Origin: Perognathus longimembris pacificus
Taxonomy: Eukaryota > Chordata > Mammalia > Rodentia > Heteromyidae
Length of the DNA: 64,000 nt
Direction: 5' to 3'
NCBI RefSeq assembly: GCF_023159225.1
Contig: NC_063162.1
Location: 89,737,880 to 89,801,879 of the forward strand
Made by a program: the position numbers and the translations under genes. Below, piece by piece: positions 63,701-64,000 of this stretch. Each line of letters starts with the position of its first letter. Position 1 is the stretch's first letter. The notes beneath the pieces were generated by a model. It did not search any database. It had not been told where the DNA came from and was given only the letters and a program-made list of their open reading frames with translations.

Positions 63701-64000
63701 TGAAAATTACCTGTACTAAAAACATCAGAACGTGGAGTTAATCCTAAATATCCAAATTTACTGATTTCAAGTCCTAATTTTATAATTCACAAGGGCTGAT
63801 TTATCATGAGGAGCATACTCGCTATAAAAGGCTCCCAGAGCAATATCAAGTTTGCCAGAGGAGTTCTCCAACAAAATCCAATTGCTCACCCGTGAAAACG
63901 GAACATTAGGTGGCGTGAGCGCCCCAGTGCTAAGCTGCCACACACCACACTTGCCTGAAAAGAGCTTTGAGGTTCTCTGGTAATTCCGTTCGACCAGCAT
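8221..64000 (-). CDS. DNAH11: DNAH11, axonemal outer-arm dynein heavy chain, internal portion (20 exons, both ends outside window)
   Basis: Twenty exons join in phase into 972 codons of a dynein heavy chain motor. P-loops are visible for AAA2 (GNAGTGKS, fragment residues 175-182), AAA3 (GNAGVGKT, 502-509) and AAA4 (GVGGSGKQS, 847-855). Walker B regions are [12 protein letters not shown] (AAA2), [14 protein letters not shown] (AAA3) and VFLLTDAHV (AAA4). The fragment starts in the late part of AAA1 ([15 protein letters not shown]) and stops before the AAA4-to-stalk linker. The protein drives ciliary beating as a beta-type heavy chain of the outer dynein arm; loss of DNAH11 causes primary ciliary dyskinesia in people (family knowledge). 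I chose DNAH11 over DNAH9 and DNAH17 from remembered paralogue differences such as [20 protein letters not shown] and [24 protein letters not shown] text around AAA3. No stop or frameshift interrupts the joined exons, so the gene looks functional. Confidence 0.85.
8804..8927 (-). CDS. DNAH11: DNAH11 exon s, AAA4 Walker B region
   Basis: This 124-bp exon encodes [20 protein letters not shown] and [20 protein letters not shown], then S and the first base of a glycine. VFLLTDAHV holds the AAA4 Walker B position and [13 protein letters not shown] is conserved. The acceptor is CCTACAG and the donor CAG|GTGATT. Confidence 0.9.
9283..9595 (-). mobile_element. Decayed ID-like and 7SL-like remnants
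   Basis: ID-like part at 9283-9368 (GAACCATGTTCCCAGCC). 7SL-like part at 9376-9595 (CTCAGCTTCCCAAGTACCTG, AGATTACAGACAC). Low similarity. Confidence 0.45.
9616..9815 (+). mobile_element. IDL-Geo SINE with TSD
   Basis: Starts GGGCTGGGGATATGGCCTAG. AAAAATTTAAACAAC flanks it at 9601-9615 and 9816-9830. Confidence 0.94.
10036..10080. repeat. (TG)n
   Basis: 45 bp of GT followed by CGCATGCAAGCGTGCGCACG, alternating purine-pyrimidine text of Z-DNA type. Confidence 0.96.
10115..10256 (-). mobile_element. 7SL-like SINE fragment
   Basis: Reverse 7SL unit (CTCAGCCTTCTGAGTAACTA, ACCACCAGCACTTGGC). Its 3' end carries the (TG)n at 10036. Confidence 0.75.
10269..10513 (-). mobile_element. 7SL-like/Geo composite SINE
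   Basis: Full reverse copy: T run, Geo (GCTCAAGGCTAGCACTCTAT), linker (TTTACTGGAAATAAGAGTCT), 7SL unit ending GATGCTTGGC. Confidence 0.88.
10620..10809 (-). mobile_element. IDL-Geo SINE
   Basis: Reverse-oriented copy with GCTCAAGGCTAGCACTCTAC, ending ATTCCTAGCCCC. AAAGTCTAC flanks both ends (about 10608 and 10811). Confidence 0.9.
10867..10904. repeat. Three tandem 15-bp repeats carrying the octamer ATGCAAAT
   Basis: ATGCAAAT occurs at 10867-10874, 10882-10889 and 10897-10904, spaced exactly 15 bp. The spacer is ATGCCAT in the first copy and ATATCAT in the second. The octamer is the classical POU (Oct) factor site. It lies 97 bp below the donor edge of exon r (11001). Confidence 0.9.
11001..11163 (-). 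CDS. DNAH11: DNAH11 exon r, AAA4 P-loop
   Basis: This 163-bp exon completes a split valine, then encodes [20 protein letters not shown] and [20 protein letters not shown], then [14 protein letters not shown]. Walker A of AAA4 is GVGGSGKQS, the usual form in dyneins. The acceptor is CCCCAG and the donor CAG|GTAAGG. Confidence 0.92.
11351..11378. repeat. (TG)n
   Basis: 28 bp; a reverse SINE follows 16 bp later. Confidence 0.95.
11395..11634 (-). mobile_element. 7SL-like/Geo composite SINE
   Basis: Reverse copy ending GCATGAGCCACCAATGCCA, with (TG)n at its 3' end (11351-11378). It lies 230 bp upstream of exon r. Confidence 0.85.
12336..12567 (-). mobile_element. 7SL-like/Geo composite SINE
   Basis: Reverse copy: GGGACTTGAACTCAGAGTTC, AACTGGAGGTAAGAGTCTCT, TAGGATTACATGTG. 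Confidence 0.82.
13240..13470 (-). mobile_element. 7SL-like/Geo composite SINE
   Basis: Reverse copy behind a pyrimidine-rich tract (13140-13239): GTCAGTCCTGGGGCTTGAAC ... TAGTAGCTAGGATCACAGGT. Confidence 0.85.
13690..14590 (+). mobile_element. L2 fragments with an internal insertion
   Basis: TTCTAGAATGCTTCTGGCAG, TTAAACATCACCTCTTCTTA, ATAAACTCCATCAGAGAAAG and CTACAGTAGGTACTCCACAA follow the order of an L2 3' half. The 13915-14060 part (CTGAAATTTGAAATACTCTA) looks like a separate DNA-transposon remnant. Confidence 0.5.
14905..15098 (-). CDS. DNAH11: DNAH11 exon q, lead-in to AAA4
   Basis: This 194-bp exon encodes [40 protein letters not shown] and [20 protein letters not shown], then AMHH and two bases of a valine. 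The acceptor is TTCTGCAG. The donor is placed at GT|GTGAGT because the next exon supplies the third base of the valine codon. Confidence 0.9.
15318..15479 (-). CDS. DNAH11: DNAH11 exon p
   Basis: This 162-bp, phase 0-0 exon encodes [40 protein letters not shown] and [14 protein letters not shown]. The WLHExxRVYGDKL motif is conserved. The acceptor is CTTATAG and the donor GAA|GTAAGT. Only 219 bp of intron separate it from the next exon, the shortest intron here. Confidence 0.9.
15622..15649. repeat. (TG)n
   Basis: Short array not adjoining a recognised SINE. Confidence 0.9.
16022..16432 (+). mobile_element. LTR, MaLR-like (rodent type)
   Basis: GGAATGTTCCCCAAAGGTCA, AGTAGTGGGACCTTTAAGAC, CT-rich centre, then AACCATAAGCCAAAATTAAC and ACAGAAAGCTGACTAACACA as the end. 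Non-autonomous and non-coding. Confidence 0.65.
16968..17207 (-). CDS. DNAH11: DNAH11 exon o, end of AAA3
   Basis: At 240 bp this is the longest exon in the window, phase 0-0, 80 codons. It starts [20 protein letters not shown] and ends [20 protein letters not shown]. The [12 protein letters not shown] motif is a strong dynein signature. The acceptor is TTTTCAG|AGA and the donor CAG|GTACTT. Confidence 0.91.
17818..18062 (+). mobile_element. 7SL-like/Geo composite SINE
   Basis: GGTGGCGGTGGCTCCTGCCT start, ACTCAGGAGGCTGAGATCTG, Geo unit, CACACAAATAAAT tail. Confidence 0.85.
18247..18414 (-). mobile_element. IDL-Geo SINE, internally deleted
   Basis: Geo unit, then only the end of the ID unit (GCCACTAGGCCATATTCCCA). 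The middle with CAGCACCAC and the box B is missing. CTTAACACA flanks both ends. Confidence 0.85.
18505..18549. repeat. (CA)n
   Basis: 45-bp array about 280 bp left of exon n; no SINE next to it. Confidence 0.95.
18832..18934 (-). CDS. DNAH11: DNAH11 exon n
   Basis: This 103-bp exon encodes [20 protein letters not shown] and [14 protein letters not shown] after completing the split tryptophan. The [10 protein letters not shown] and [12 protein letters not shown] motifs (the latter continuing into the next exon) are the AAA3 sensor region. The acceptor is TCCTTCAG and the donor CAG|GTAGGG. Confidence 0.9.
19508..19673 (-). CDS. DNAH11: DNAH11 exon m, AAA3 Walker B
   Basis: This 166-bp exon completes a split arginine, then encodes [40 protein letters not shown] and [14 protein letters not shown]. 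It ends with the first two bases of a tryptophan codon. Walker B is [14 protein letters not shown]. The acceptor is ATTTCAG and the donor CTG|GTAGGC. Confidence 0.9.
20292..20552 (+). mobile_element. 7SL-like/Geo composite SINE
   Basis: GGACTGGGCACCCATGGTTC start, GATCTGAGGATTGTGGTTCA, Geo GGTTCAAGTGGTAGAGCACT, A-rich tail. Confidence 0.88.
20560..21745. other. Intronic DNA, nothing recognised
   Basis: About 1.2 kb of C/T-rich text without clear repeat or gene, possibly very old LTR or L2 remains. Confidence 0.6.
21750..21800. repeat. (CA)n
   Basis: About 50 bp of CA, no SINE neighbour recognised. Confidence 0.95.
22196..22437 (+). mobile_element. 7SL-like/Geo composite SINE
   Basis: CCAGTGGCTCATGCCTATTC start. 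The Geo unit is partly deleted. It ends in a long A/GAAA tail. Confidence 0.85.
22681..22885 (-). CDS. DNAH11: DNAH11 exon l, AAA3 P-loop
   Basis: This 205-bp exon encodes [40 protein letters not shown] and [20 protein letters not shown], then YTTSAALQ. Walker A of AAA3 is GNAGVGKT. The acceptor follows a homopolymeric C tract and reads CCGCAG; the donor is CAGA|GTAAGT. AAA3 is the main regulatory ATPase site of the ring (family knowledge). Confidence 0.9.
22895..22941. repeat. G13 run and (GA)n
   Basis: Thirteen consecutive G at 22895-22907, then a GA-rich array to 22941. On the gene strand the run is a poly-C tract just upstream of the exon l acceptor. Confidence 0.95.
22942..23940. other. 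Intronic DNA, nothing recognised
   Basis: About 1 kb upstream of exon l. Short frames at 23159-23456 show no family motif. Confidence 0.6.
23945..24432 (-). mobile_element. Cluster of reverse 7SL-like composite SINEs
   Basis: At least two units, 23945-24115 and 24117-24358 (ATGTGGGGCTTGAAATCAAG ... GTAGCTAGGATTGCCTGTGT), plus a 7SL fragment at 24360-24432. Confidence 0.78.
24736..25065 (+). mobile_element. MIR, split by unrelated sequence
   Basis: GGATTCTGGAGCCATACTGC at the start, AACCTTGTCTTTGTTTCCCC, GGGCTAATAATAGTCCATAC and a TTATTATTTTATT end reproduce MIR in order. About 100 bp (24795-24905) does not fit. Confidence 0.6.
25360..25600 (+). mobile_element. Possible LTR fragment (MaLR-like)
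   Basis: GACTCCTCCAAAGGGCCTTA, AGTCCCTAATGTGGCAGTGT and TTAGAAGGTGCTAGAACCTT resemble the 5' part of MaLR LTRs. The remainder is not recognisable. Confidence 0.4.
26180..26382 (+). mobile_element. IDL-Geo SINE with TSD
   Basis: Young-looking copy. AACTTGCATATATTG flanks it at 26165-26179 and 26383-26397. Confidence 0.95.
26535..26895 (+). mobile_element. MaLR LTR, MLT1-like
   Basis: Reads like an ancient MaLR LTR in plus sense: GAAGCCCTAACCCCTAGTAC, AAGTTAAAATGAGGCCACTA, TTAATTCAATATAACTGATA, GAGAAAATTGGGGCACAG, and the end CAATTTTCTGTTGTTTCAGC. Non-coding solo LTR. Confidence 0.8.
27228..27428 (+). mobile_element. 7SL-like/Geo composite SINE
   Basis: GCTGAGTGCTAGTGGCTCAT start, Geo unit with GTGGCAGAGTGCCAGCC, A-rich end. 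Confidence 0.8.
27861..28034 (-). CDS. DNAH11: DNAH11 exon k
   Basis: This 174-bp, phase 0-0 exon encodes [40 protein letters not shown] and [18 protein letters not shown]. The [11 protein letters not shown] motif is conserved in the family. The acceptor is TCTCTTCAG and the donor CAG|GTGGGT. A second CAG eight bases into the exon could act as an acceptor but would break frame. Confidence 0.88.
28165..28292. repeat. Compound (GATG)n-(GGTA)n-(AGAC)n
   Basis: Thirteen GATG units (28165-28217), then GGTA/GACA units to 28292. This lies about 130 bp upstream of exon k on the gene strand. Confidence 0.95.
28293..28497 (-). mobile_element. 7SL-like/Geo composite SINE
   Basis: Reverse copy (GGCTAGTGCTCTACCACTTG, GATTAATTGGAGATAAGAGT, GTAGCTAGGGTTATAGGTGT), with a tetranucleotide array at its 3' end. 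Confidence 0.85.
28500..29278. other. Unclassified, possibly LTR-derived
   Basis: Contains repeated GGCCTGGCCT-like text (about 28800-28910) and moderate GC, unlike its neighbours. It could be an unrecognised LTR. No gene seen. Confidence 0.4.
29279..29518 (+). mobile_element. 7SL-like/Geo composite SINE
   Basis: GGTGCTGGTGGCTCATGCCT start, CTCTTATCTCCAATAAATTA linker, Geo unit, A tail. Confidence 0.88.
29640..30605. other. Intronic DNA, nothing recognised
   Basis: About 1 kb with no repeat or gene I can name. Confidence 0.6.
30609..31020. repeat. Long degenerate TG/TATG-rich array
   Basis: About 410 bp of imperfect (TGTATG)-type text, on the gene strand CA/CATA-rich. The ORFs in it (H/T/Y-rich) are repeat artefacts. 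Confidence 0.95.
31108..31362 (+). mobile_element. 7SL-like/Geo composite SINE
   Basis: CTGGGCACCAGTGGCTCACA start, GAGGCTGAGATCTGAGGATC, Geo GTTCAAGTGGTAGAGCACTA, A-rich tail. Confidence 0.9.
31640..31860 (+). mobile_element. MaLR-type LTR fragment
   Basis: GAAGAGGCCATGTGCAAGCC, CAGTTCTCACCAGAACCCAT, GAGAATCTCGTTTCTGTTGT and GAGCAGACTAAGACATTG follow the 3' half of MaLR LTRs (coding-free). Confidence 0.6.
32060..32190. repeat. AT-rich low-complexity (TATAAT-type)
   Basis: Dense TATA/TAATAT text including ATATAATAATATATGATATA. Confidence 0.85.
32741..32872 (-). CDS. DNAH11: DNAH11 exon j
   Basis: This 132-bp, phase 0-0 exon encodes [40 protein letters not shown] and PQDQ. The VYFVFxxxWAFGG-type helix precedes AAA3 in axonemal dyneins. 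The acceptor is GTTTGTAG and the donor CAG|GTAGGC. Confidence 0.88.
32952..33003. repeat. (TG)n
   Basis: 52-bp array at the 3' end of the reverse SINE 33004-33210. Confidence 0.97.
33004..33210 (-). mobile_element. 7SL-like/Geo composite SINE
   Basis: Reverse copy directly after (TG)n: GGCTAGTGCTCTACCACCTG, GTTAATTGGAGATAAGTGTC, TCAGCCTCCTGAGTAGCTAG. Confidence 0.88.
33400..33500 (-). mobile_element. B1/7SL-like monomer
   Basis: GACACAGGCTCATACTATAT and GTAGCTGGGATTACAGGTAT fit a B1-type monomer in reverse, without a Geo unit. Confidence 0.6.
33598..33850 (+). mobile_element. 7SL-like/Geo composite SINE
   Basis: GAGGCTGGGCACTAGTGGTT start, Geo unit, (CAAA)n-type tail. Confidence 0.9.
33931..34130 (+). 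mobile_element. 7SL-like/Geo composite SINE, deleted
   Basis: GGCTTGTGCCTATAATCCCA start; the linker is shortened. The tail ends in ACACACATACACACAC, an early CA tail. Confidence 0.8.
34818..34935 (+). mobile_element. 7SL-like SINE, 3' truncated
   Basis: TGGCTGGGCAATGGAGGCTC to GACAGTCTTAC, then a T run and the L1 fragment. Confidence 0.75.
34940..35116 (+). mobile_element. L1 3'-end fragment
   Basis: CCATCAACTGATGGATGATT, then ACAATGGAATATTATTCAGC and AGATGGAATTGGAGATCATC are the familiar mammalian L1 ORF2-terminal sequence, plus sense. It ends directly at the (TG)n array at 35117. Confidence 0.75.
35117..35176. repeat. (TG)n
   Basis: 60-bp array between an L1 fragment and a reverse SINE fragment. 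Confidence 0.97.
35177..35276 (-). mobile_element. SINE fragment (Geo side)
   Basis: ATACTGGGGCTTGAATTCAG and CTCTATCACTTAAGCCACAC, reverse. The (TG)n at 35117 is at its 3' end. Confidence 0.7.
35330..35468 (+). mobile_element. SINE, 5' truncated, with CA tail
   Basis: TCCAATTAACCAGCAAAAAA linker and Geo-like unit, ending CCAGCACACACACACATACA. Confidence 0.75.
35556..35818 (+). mobile_element. 7SL-like/Geo composite SINE
   Basis: CCAGGTGCTGGTGGTATCTT start, Geo GTGGCTCAAAGTGTAGAGCA, A-rich tail. Confidence 0.85.
35830..36545. promoter_or_regulatory. Candidate conserved non-coding element (repeat-poor, TAAT-rich)
   Basis: In the 4.9-kb intron between exons j and i. I recognise no repeat here apart from homopolymer bits. 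The core at about 36300-36440 holds GTCTAATTAGGC, CCATAATTAATTCATTATGA and CAGATAATTACTGCTGAATA: several TAATTA sites in a non-random, mid-GC context. This is only a candidate; conservation was not measured. Confidence 0.3.
37385..37675 (-). mobile_element. Old 7SL-like SINE(s)
   Basis: AGTACTGGGGTTTGAACTCA, then GAAGCTAGGGTTACAGGTAT. It is preceded by a CT-rich tract (37282-37384) and ends about 70 bp left of exon i. Confidence 0.6.
37744..37894 (-). CDS. DNAH11: DNAH11 exon i
   Basis: This 151-bp exon encodes [40 protein letters not shown] and [10 protein letters not shown]. It starts with G to complete a split proline and ends in phase 0. The [20 protein letters not shown] stretch is one of the reasons for choosing DNAH11 over DNAH9 and DNAH17. 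The acceptor is TTTTTAG and the donor CAG|GTGCAT. Confidence 0.88.
38032..38160 (-). mobile_element. SINE (Geo side, 5' truncated) with TSD
   Basis: Reverse Geo unit with T-rich interior. CAAGCAGCAAATATTTT flanks it at 38015-38031 and 38161-38177, so the truncation happened at insertion. Confidence 0.85.
38835..39030 (-). mobile_element. Old B1/7SL-like remnant
   Basis: AATAAGTGGGATTACAGGCA and GGCTGGGCTGCCCTTGG, decayed. Confidence 0.45.
39305..39490 (+). mobile_element. L1-like 3'-end fragment
   Basis: GCTACTGATGAATGGGCAAA, then ACAATGGAATATTATTCATC and ACTGAATAAAGTTCATCACA resemble the terminal part of L1 ORF2, plus sense. It lies 244 bp upstream of the left edge of exon h. Confidence 0.6.
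39734..39882 (-). CDS. DNAH11: DNAH11 exon h, AAA2 sensor region
   Basis: This 149-bp exon encodes [40 protein letters not shown] and VNPQDLGWN, plus two bases of a proline codon. The [10 protein letters not shown] motif is conserved in all dynein heavy chains. The acceptor is ATCTAG and the donor TCC|GTGAGT. It is more GC- and CpG-rich than the surrounding introns. Confidence 0.9.
40779..40906 (-). CDS. DNAH11: DNAH11 exon g, AAA2 Walker B
   Basis: This 128-bp exon encodes [20 protein letters not shown] and [20 protein letters not shown], then [12 protein letters not shown] is the AAA2 Walker B region. The acceptor is TTTGTAG and the donor AAG|GTGAGT. Confidence 0.9.
41050..41290 (-). mobile_element. 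7SL-like/Geo composite SINE
   Basis: T run, GGCTTAAACTGAGGCCTAGG, then ATAGCTAGGATTACAGGTGT. The flanks TTGTTGCCTTTT and TTGCTGCCTTTT look like a duplication. It begins 144 bp upstream of exon g. Confidence 0.87.
41600..41838. mobile_element. Tigger-like DNA transposon remnant
   Basis: Left end GGTTGAATATGCCTATGCCC with CTTGGGACCAGAAGGGCTTC, centre GGATTTGGGAATATCTGCAT, right end CAGATTTCTGAATTGAGTGT. The two ends are roughly inverted copies, as in GOLEM/Tigger3-type elements. Confidence 0.55.
42233..42365 (-). CDS. DNAH11: DNAH11 exon f, AAA2, followed by a GC donor
   Basis: This 133-bp exon encodes [20 protein letters not shown] and [20 protein letters not shown], then EWKD and the first base of a glycine codon. 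The donor reads GATG|GCAAGT, a GC donor. Phase 1 at the exit matches the next exon, which begins with GT and completes the glycine. Using the GT four bases on would cause a frameshift. Confidence 0.86.
42970..43082 (-). mobile_element. Old B1/7SL-like remnant
   Basis: ACCATGATCCTCCTACTTAT and GGATTATAGGCATGCAC, reverse, no Geo unit. Confidence 0.5.
43083..44275. other. Intronic DNA, nothing recognised
   Basis: About 1.2 kb repeat-poor intron next to exon e; no coding signal. Confidence 0.6.
44276..44353 (-). CDS. DNAH11: DNAH11 exon e, AAA2 P-loop
   Basis: This short 78-bp exon of 26 codons ([20 protein letters not shown] then GTGKSK) carries the AAA2 Walker A motif GNAGTGKS. The acceptor is TGTACAG and the donor AAG|GTACAG. 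AAA2 binds nucleotide in a largely structural role in dyneins (family knowledge). Confidence 0.9.
44620..44862 (-). mobile_element. 7SL-like/Geo composite SINE
   Basis: GCCTGTATTGGGGCTTGAAT, GGTTAATTGGAGATAAAGCT, GAGTAGCTAAGATTACAGAC. Confidence 0.85.
45046..45170 (-). mobile_element. L1 3'-end fragment
   Basis: On the plus strand, TTTTATTGTCAAGGTGATGT and GTACATTTCTTGTCATATTT are the reverse complement of the L1 terminal sequence (compare 63160-63240). Confidence 0.55.
45234..45450 (-). mobile_element. 7SL-like composite SINE
   Basis: TTTGCCAGCACTGAGATTTG, GGATCTTAGCCTCTTGAATA. Decayed reverse copy about 265 bp from exon d. Confidence 0.8.
45715..45909 (-). CDS. DNAH11: DNAH11 exon d, lead-in to AAA2
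   Basis: This 195-bp, phase 0-0 exon encodes 65 residues from [20 protein letters not shown] to [10 protein letters not shown]. The acceptor is TTCCTAG and the donor AAA|GTAAGA. The stretch [19 protein letters not shown] is typical of the beta-class outer-arm chains. Confidence 0.9.
46171..46385 (-). mobile_element. 7SL-like composite SINE with (TTTA)n tail
   Basis: (TTTA)n, GGGACCTGAACTTAGGGCCT, then CTGGCCTCCTGTGTAGGTAA. Confidence 0.78.
46416..46602 (+). mobile_element. IDL-Geo SINE
   Basis: GGGCTGGGAATATGGCTTAG start, shortened Geo unit, A-rich tail. The flanks CATGGGATGCTGG and CATGAGATGCTGG form a duplication with one mismatch. Confidence 0.88.
46606..47815. other. Intronic DNA, nothing recognised
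   Basis: Short plus frames at 46849-47236 have no motif. Text at about 47790-47815 (GGTGTGAGCCATCAGTGCCC) is a short 7SL-SINE scrap. Confidence 0.6.
47820..47990 (+). mobile_element. L1 3' UTR end (older subfamily)
   Basis: A G-rich stretch (GATGGGGGAGAATGATGGAA), then TGTACTCATAAGCTGACATC and CTCCATAAAAATAAAAATTG, laid out like the L1 3' ends at 7280 and 63100. An IDL-Geo SINE is inserted right at its A-rich tail. Confidence 0.5.
48001..48210 (+). mobile_element. IDL-Geo SINE with TSD
   Basis: Starts GGGGCTGGGAATGTGGCCTA and ends in an (ACAAA)n tail. AAAAACTGTA flanks it at 47991-48000 and 48211-48220. It lies 222 bp downstream of exon c (left of its 48433 edge). Confidence 0.93.
48433..48525 (-). 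CDS. DNAH11: DNAH11 exon c
   Basis: This 93-bp, phase 0-0 exon encodes 31 residues, [20 protein letters not shown] then [11 protein letters not shown], a hallmark dynein heavy-chain segment ahead of AAA2. The acceptor is TTTTAG and the donor CAG|GTATTG. Confidence 0.9.
48526..49747. other. Intronic DNA, nothing recognised
   Basis: About 1.2 kb between exon c and the U6-L1 chimera; no coding signal. Confidence 0.6.
49762..50184 (-). mobile_element. L1 3' end (3' part of U6-L1 chimera)
   Basis: Reverse-complement match to the 3' untranslated part of the L1 at 57385-63255 (its 62837-63250 segment), including the CACAGTTGTAACTAC start, a ...GACAAACAACTAC... stretch and the A-rich end. The U6 T run joins it without a gap. 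The whole unit is flanked by TGTATAATACTTTT at 49748-49761 and again at 50293-50306. Confidence 0.9.
50186..50292 (-). pseudogene. U6 snRNA retrocopy (5' part of a U6-L1 chimera)
   Basis: The minus strand reads as U6 snRNA over its full length, from GTGCTCGCTTCGGCAGCACA to the terminal T run. I see only a few differences from the U6 sequence I know: two adjacent bases in the GATTAGCA-CCCC segment and one A for G before AAATTCG. It is fused directly to an L1 3' end and shares flanking target-site duplications with it. It is therefore a LINE-mobilised copy, not a native gene. No U6-type upstream promoter elements are recognisable. Confidence 0.9.
50886..51070 (+). mobile_element. 7SL-like/Geo composite SINE, deleted
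   Basis: TGAGAAGGCTGAGATCTGAA, ACAATTAACCAGAAAAAGCT, Geo unit. It ends about 285 bp left of exon b. Confidence 0.8.
51354..51492 (-). CDS. DNAH11: DNAH11 exon b, AAA1/AAA2 region
   Basis: This 139-bp exon starts after ...TTGTTGTAG and ends CAG|GTGGGG. It encodes [20 protein letters not shown] through CKELLSKQ, the well-conserved segment following AAA1 in dynein heavy chains. It takes one base from the preceding split arginine codon and ends in phase 0. Confidence 0.88.
51752..51787. repeat. (TG)n
   Basis: 36-bp array at the 3' end of the reverse SINE 51788-52022; 260 bp upstream of exon b. Confidence 0.96.
51788..52022 (-). mobile_element. 7SL-like/Geo composite SINE
   Basis: CTAGGGCTTGAATTCTGGGC, GGCTAGCACTCTACCACTTG, GATTACAGGTGTGAGCCACT, with (TG)n at the 3' end. 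Confidence 0.9.
52045..52128 (-). mobile_element. ID-like unit, old
   Basis: GGGATTGAACCTAGGATCTC and GCTAAGCATGTGTTCTACTA match the reverse complement of an ID/tRNA-Ala unit. Confidence 0.55.
52185..52425 (-). mobile_element. 7SL-like/Geo composite SINE
   Basis: GCCAGTACTGGGGCTTGAAG, TATCTGGAGATAAGAGCCTT, GAGTAGCTAGGATCACAGGT. Confidence 0.85.
52805..53105 (+). mobile_element. 7SL-like/Geo composite SINE(s)
   Basis: GGGGCAGTGGCTCACACCTG start, Geo GTTCAAGTGGTAGAGCACCA. A second Geo-like 3' end (GAGCTCAAGCCCTAGG) leads into the GGA-rich array. Confidence 0.82.
53141..53306. repeat. (AGG)n purine tract
   Basis: About 165 bp of almost pure purine, with a perfect GGA core at about 53153-53227 and A-interrupted flanks. 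Frames across it encode poly-G or poly-S and are not genes. Confidence 0.97.
53326..53640 (+). mobile_element. 7SL-like/Geo composite SINE
   Basis: GAGGCTGGGTACTGGTGGCT start, two linker/Geo-like stretches (AATTAACCAGC at about 53438 and AATTAACCACC at about 53516). Its end takes part in a tandem duplication. Confidence 0.82.
53588..53742. repeat. Tandem duplication of about 77 bp
   Basis: The text from CTCAGGAATATTGCCCTGAG to CTTGTATAAATGGTGAC appears twice in direct succession, with small differences (ATTG/ATAG, poly-A versus AAAACAAAA). Confidence 0.85.
53780..55010 (+). mobile_element. Old L1 ORF2 fragments, interrupted by a SINE
   Basis: Scattered L1 ORF2-like text: ACATGGATAAATTCTTTAA near 53810, ACTACAAACCAATATGCCTG near 54365, and GGGAAATGCAAAGCAAACCC plus TTTTGGCAAGAATGTAAAGC between 54790 and 54960. 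The order fits the plus strand. A 7SL-type SINE lies inside at 53868-54180. It is much more decayed than the L1 at 57385. Confidence 0.6.
53868..54180 (+). mobile_element. Old dimeric 7SL-like SINE
   Basis: Two 7SL-like starts in one element: GGGCACGGTGACATATGACT and GAATGTGGTGTATACATGTC. A tRNA-like stretch (GTGGCTCACGTGGTAAACTG) follows. It differs from the Geo composites. Confidence 0.55.
55195..55285 (-). mobile_element. 7SL-like monomer
   Basis: GGCTGGCTTTGAACCATGAT and GGCATGAGCTACCATGCTCA. Confidence 0.6.
55322..55525 (+). mobile_element. 7SL-like/Geo composite SINE
   Basis: GGGTACTGGTGGCTCACACC start, internal deletion in the linker, Geo unit, A tail then CA-rich text. Confidence 0.87.
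55640..56172 (-). mobile_element. Cluster of reverse SINEs
   Basis: Geo-side fragment at 55640-55725, 7SL-like composite at 55738-55925 (CCACTTGAGCCACATCTCTA, CTCAACCTCCTGAGTAGCTA), and an older 7SL-like element at 55926-56172 (GAGTAGTAGGGATGAGAGGT). Confidence 0.7.
56172..56405 (+). mobile_element. L1 ORF2 3' end / 3' UTR fragment
   Basis: Text such as TTTATTCATAATAGCCCTTA, ATATAATAGAGTACTAATCG and GGATGAATCTCAAAACAATA corresponds to the end of L1 ORF2 and the following 3' region (plus sense). Strongly decayed. Confidence 0.6.
56722..56922 (-). mobile_element. 7SL-like composite SINE
   Basis: GGTTAATTGGAGACTGAGTC, GCCTAGGCTGGCTTTGTGCT, decayed 7SL unit. Confidence 0.75.
57076..57289 (+). 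mobile_element. IDL-Geo SINE with TSD
   Basis: Complete dimer with tail. AAAATATTCAATGA flanks it at 57062-57075 and 57290-57303. It sits about 80 bp before the long L1. Confidence 0.95.
57712..58728 (+). CDS. L1 ORF1 protein (RNA-binding chaperone), open
   Basis: A 338-codon open frame starting [20 protein letters not shown]. Residues about 35-185 are rich in E, K, Q, N and L with heptad spacing, the coiled coil of L1 ORF1p. Downstream are the RRM-type segment (LRIIGIEEN) and the C-terminal domain ([20 protein letters not shown]), ending [15 protein letters not shown] then [12 protein letters not shown]1p trimers coat L1 RNA. The length matches mammalian ORF1p and there is no internal stop. 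Confidence 0.92.
   Translation: MGRRNTRKMANNEVLSPTQNKQEGEHSIKDIEENPQNTLQSLLINMINEKFESLQSIILEREEAKQKLMENFMASTNRKINELQESNEKIANQLKDLRDNTQNQSNEVNEVKKSIQDLRNDMEIIRKDQSEAKEIRNQVTSLQSQLTEAEDRISGAEDSLDSMEKDQKSIQIQYNQHNRSLQKIQDTIRKPNLRIIGIEENLEKEVNGIGSLFNRILAENFANIQKERPIQIQEAFRTPNRPDQNRTSHRHIVIKTASAECKEKILKAVRAKKTITYKGKAIRITPDFSAETMKARRAWNEVYQTLNKNNYQPRILYPAKLSFIAQGQIKVFHTIKKN
58882..62527 (+). pseudogene. L1 ORF2 (endonuclease / reverse transcriptase), frameshifted
   Basis: The endonuclease domain is open at 58882-59979: [30 protein letters not shown] and SDHNGIK keep the catalytic N, E, D, N and DH residues. The reading frame then changes near 59920-59935, between 60187 and 60483, near 61246-61310 and near 61421-61431. 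The RT core lies in the 60483-61310 frame, with [13 protein letters not shown] and [12 protein letters not shown] (FADD active site). The C-terminal part is at 61421-62527 and includes a cysteine-containing segment ([20 protein letters not shown]). At least four frameshifts mark it as dead. Confidence 0.9.
63338..63575 (+). mobile_element. 7SL-like/Geo composite SINE
   Basis: TATAGCTGGGTGTTTGTTGG start, TTATCTCCAACTAATCAGCA linker, Geo unit with CAGTGCCCAGGTCCTGAGTT. Confidence 0.85.
63955..64000 (-). CDS. DNAH11: DNAH11 exon a (partial, cut by window edge)
   Basis: The last 46 bases of an exon, entering the window at base 64000. They read [14 protein letters not shown] plus a split arginine codon (AG|A), the conserved stretch after the NPGY motif of AAA1 in axonemal dyneins. 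The donor is AG|GCAAGT, a GC donor, not GT. The nearby GT (four bases further) would shift frame and hit a stop early in the next exon. The following intron is 12,462 bp and contains the long L1. Confidence 0.82.

Noticed and set aside
63767..64000. Minus-strand 77-codon frame beginning at the window edge
   Set aside because: It is the wrong frame. Shifting by two bases gives the dynein sequence [14 protein letters not shown] up to a GC donor at 63955; the rest is intron.
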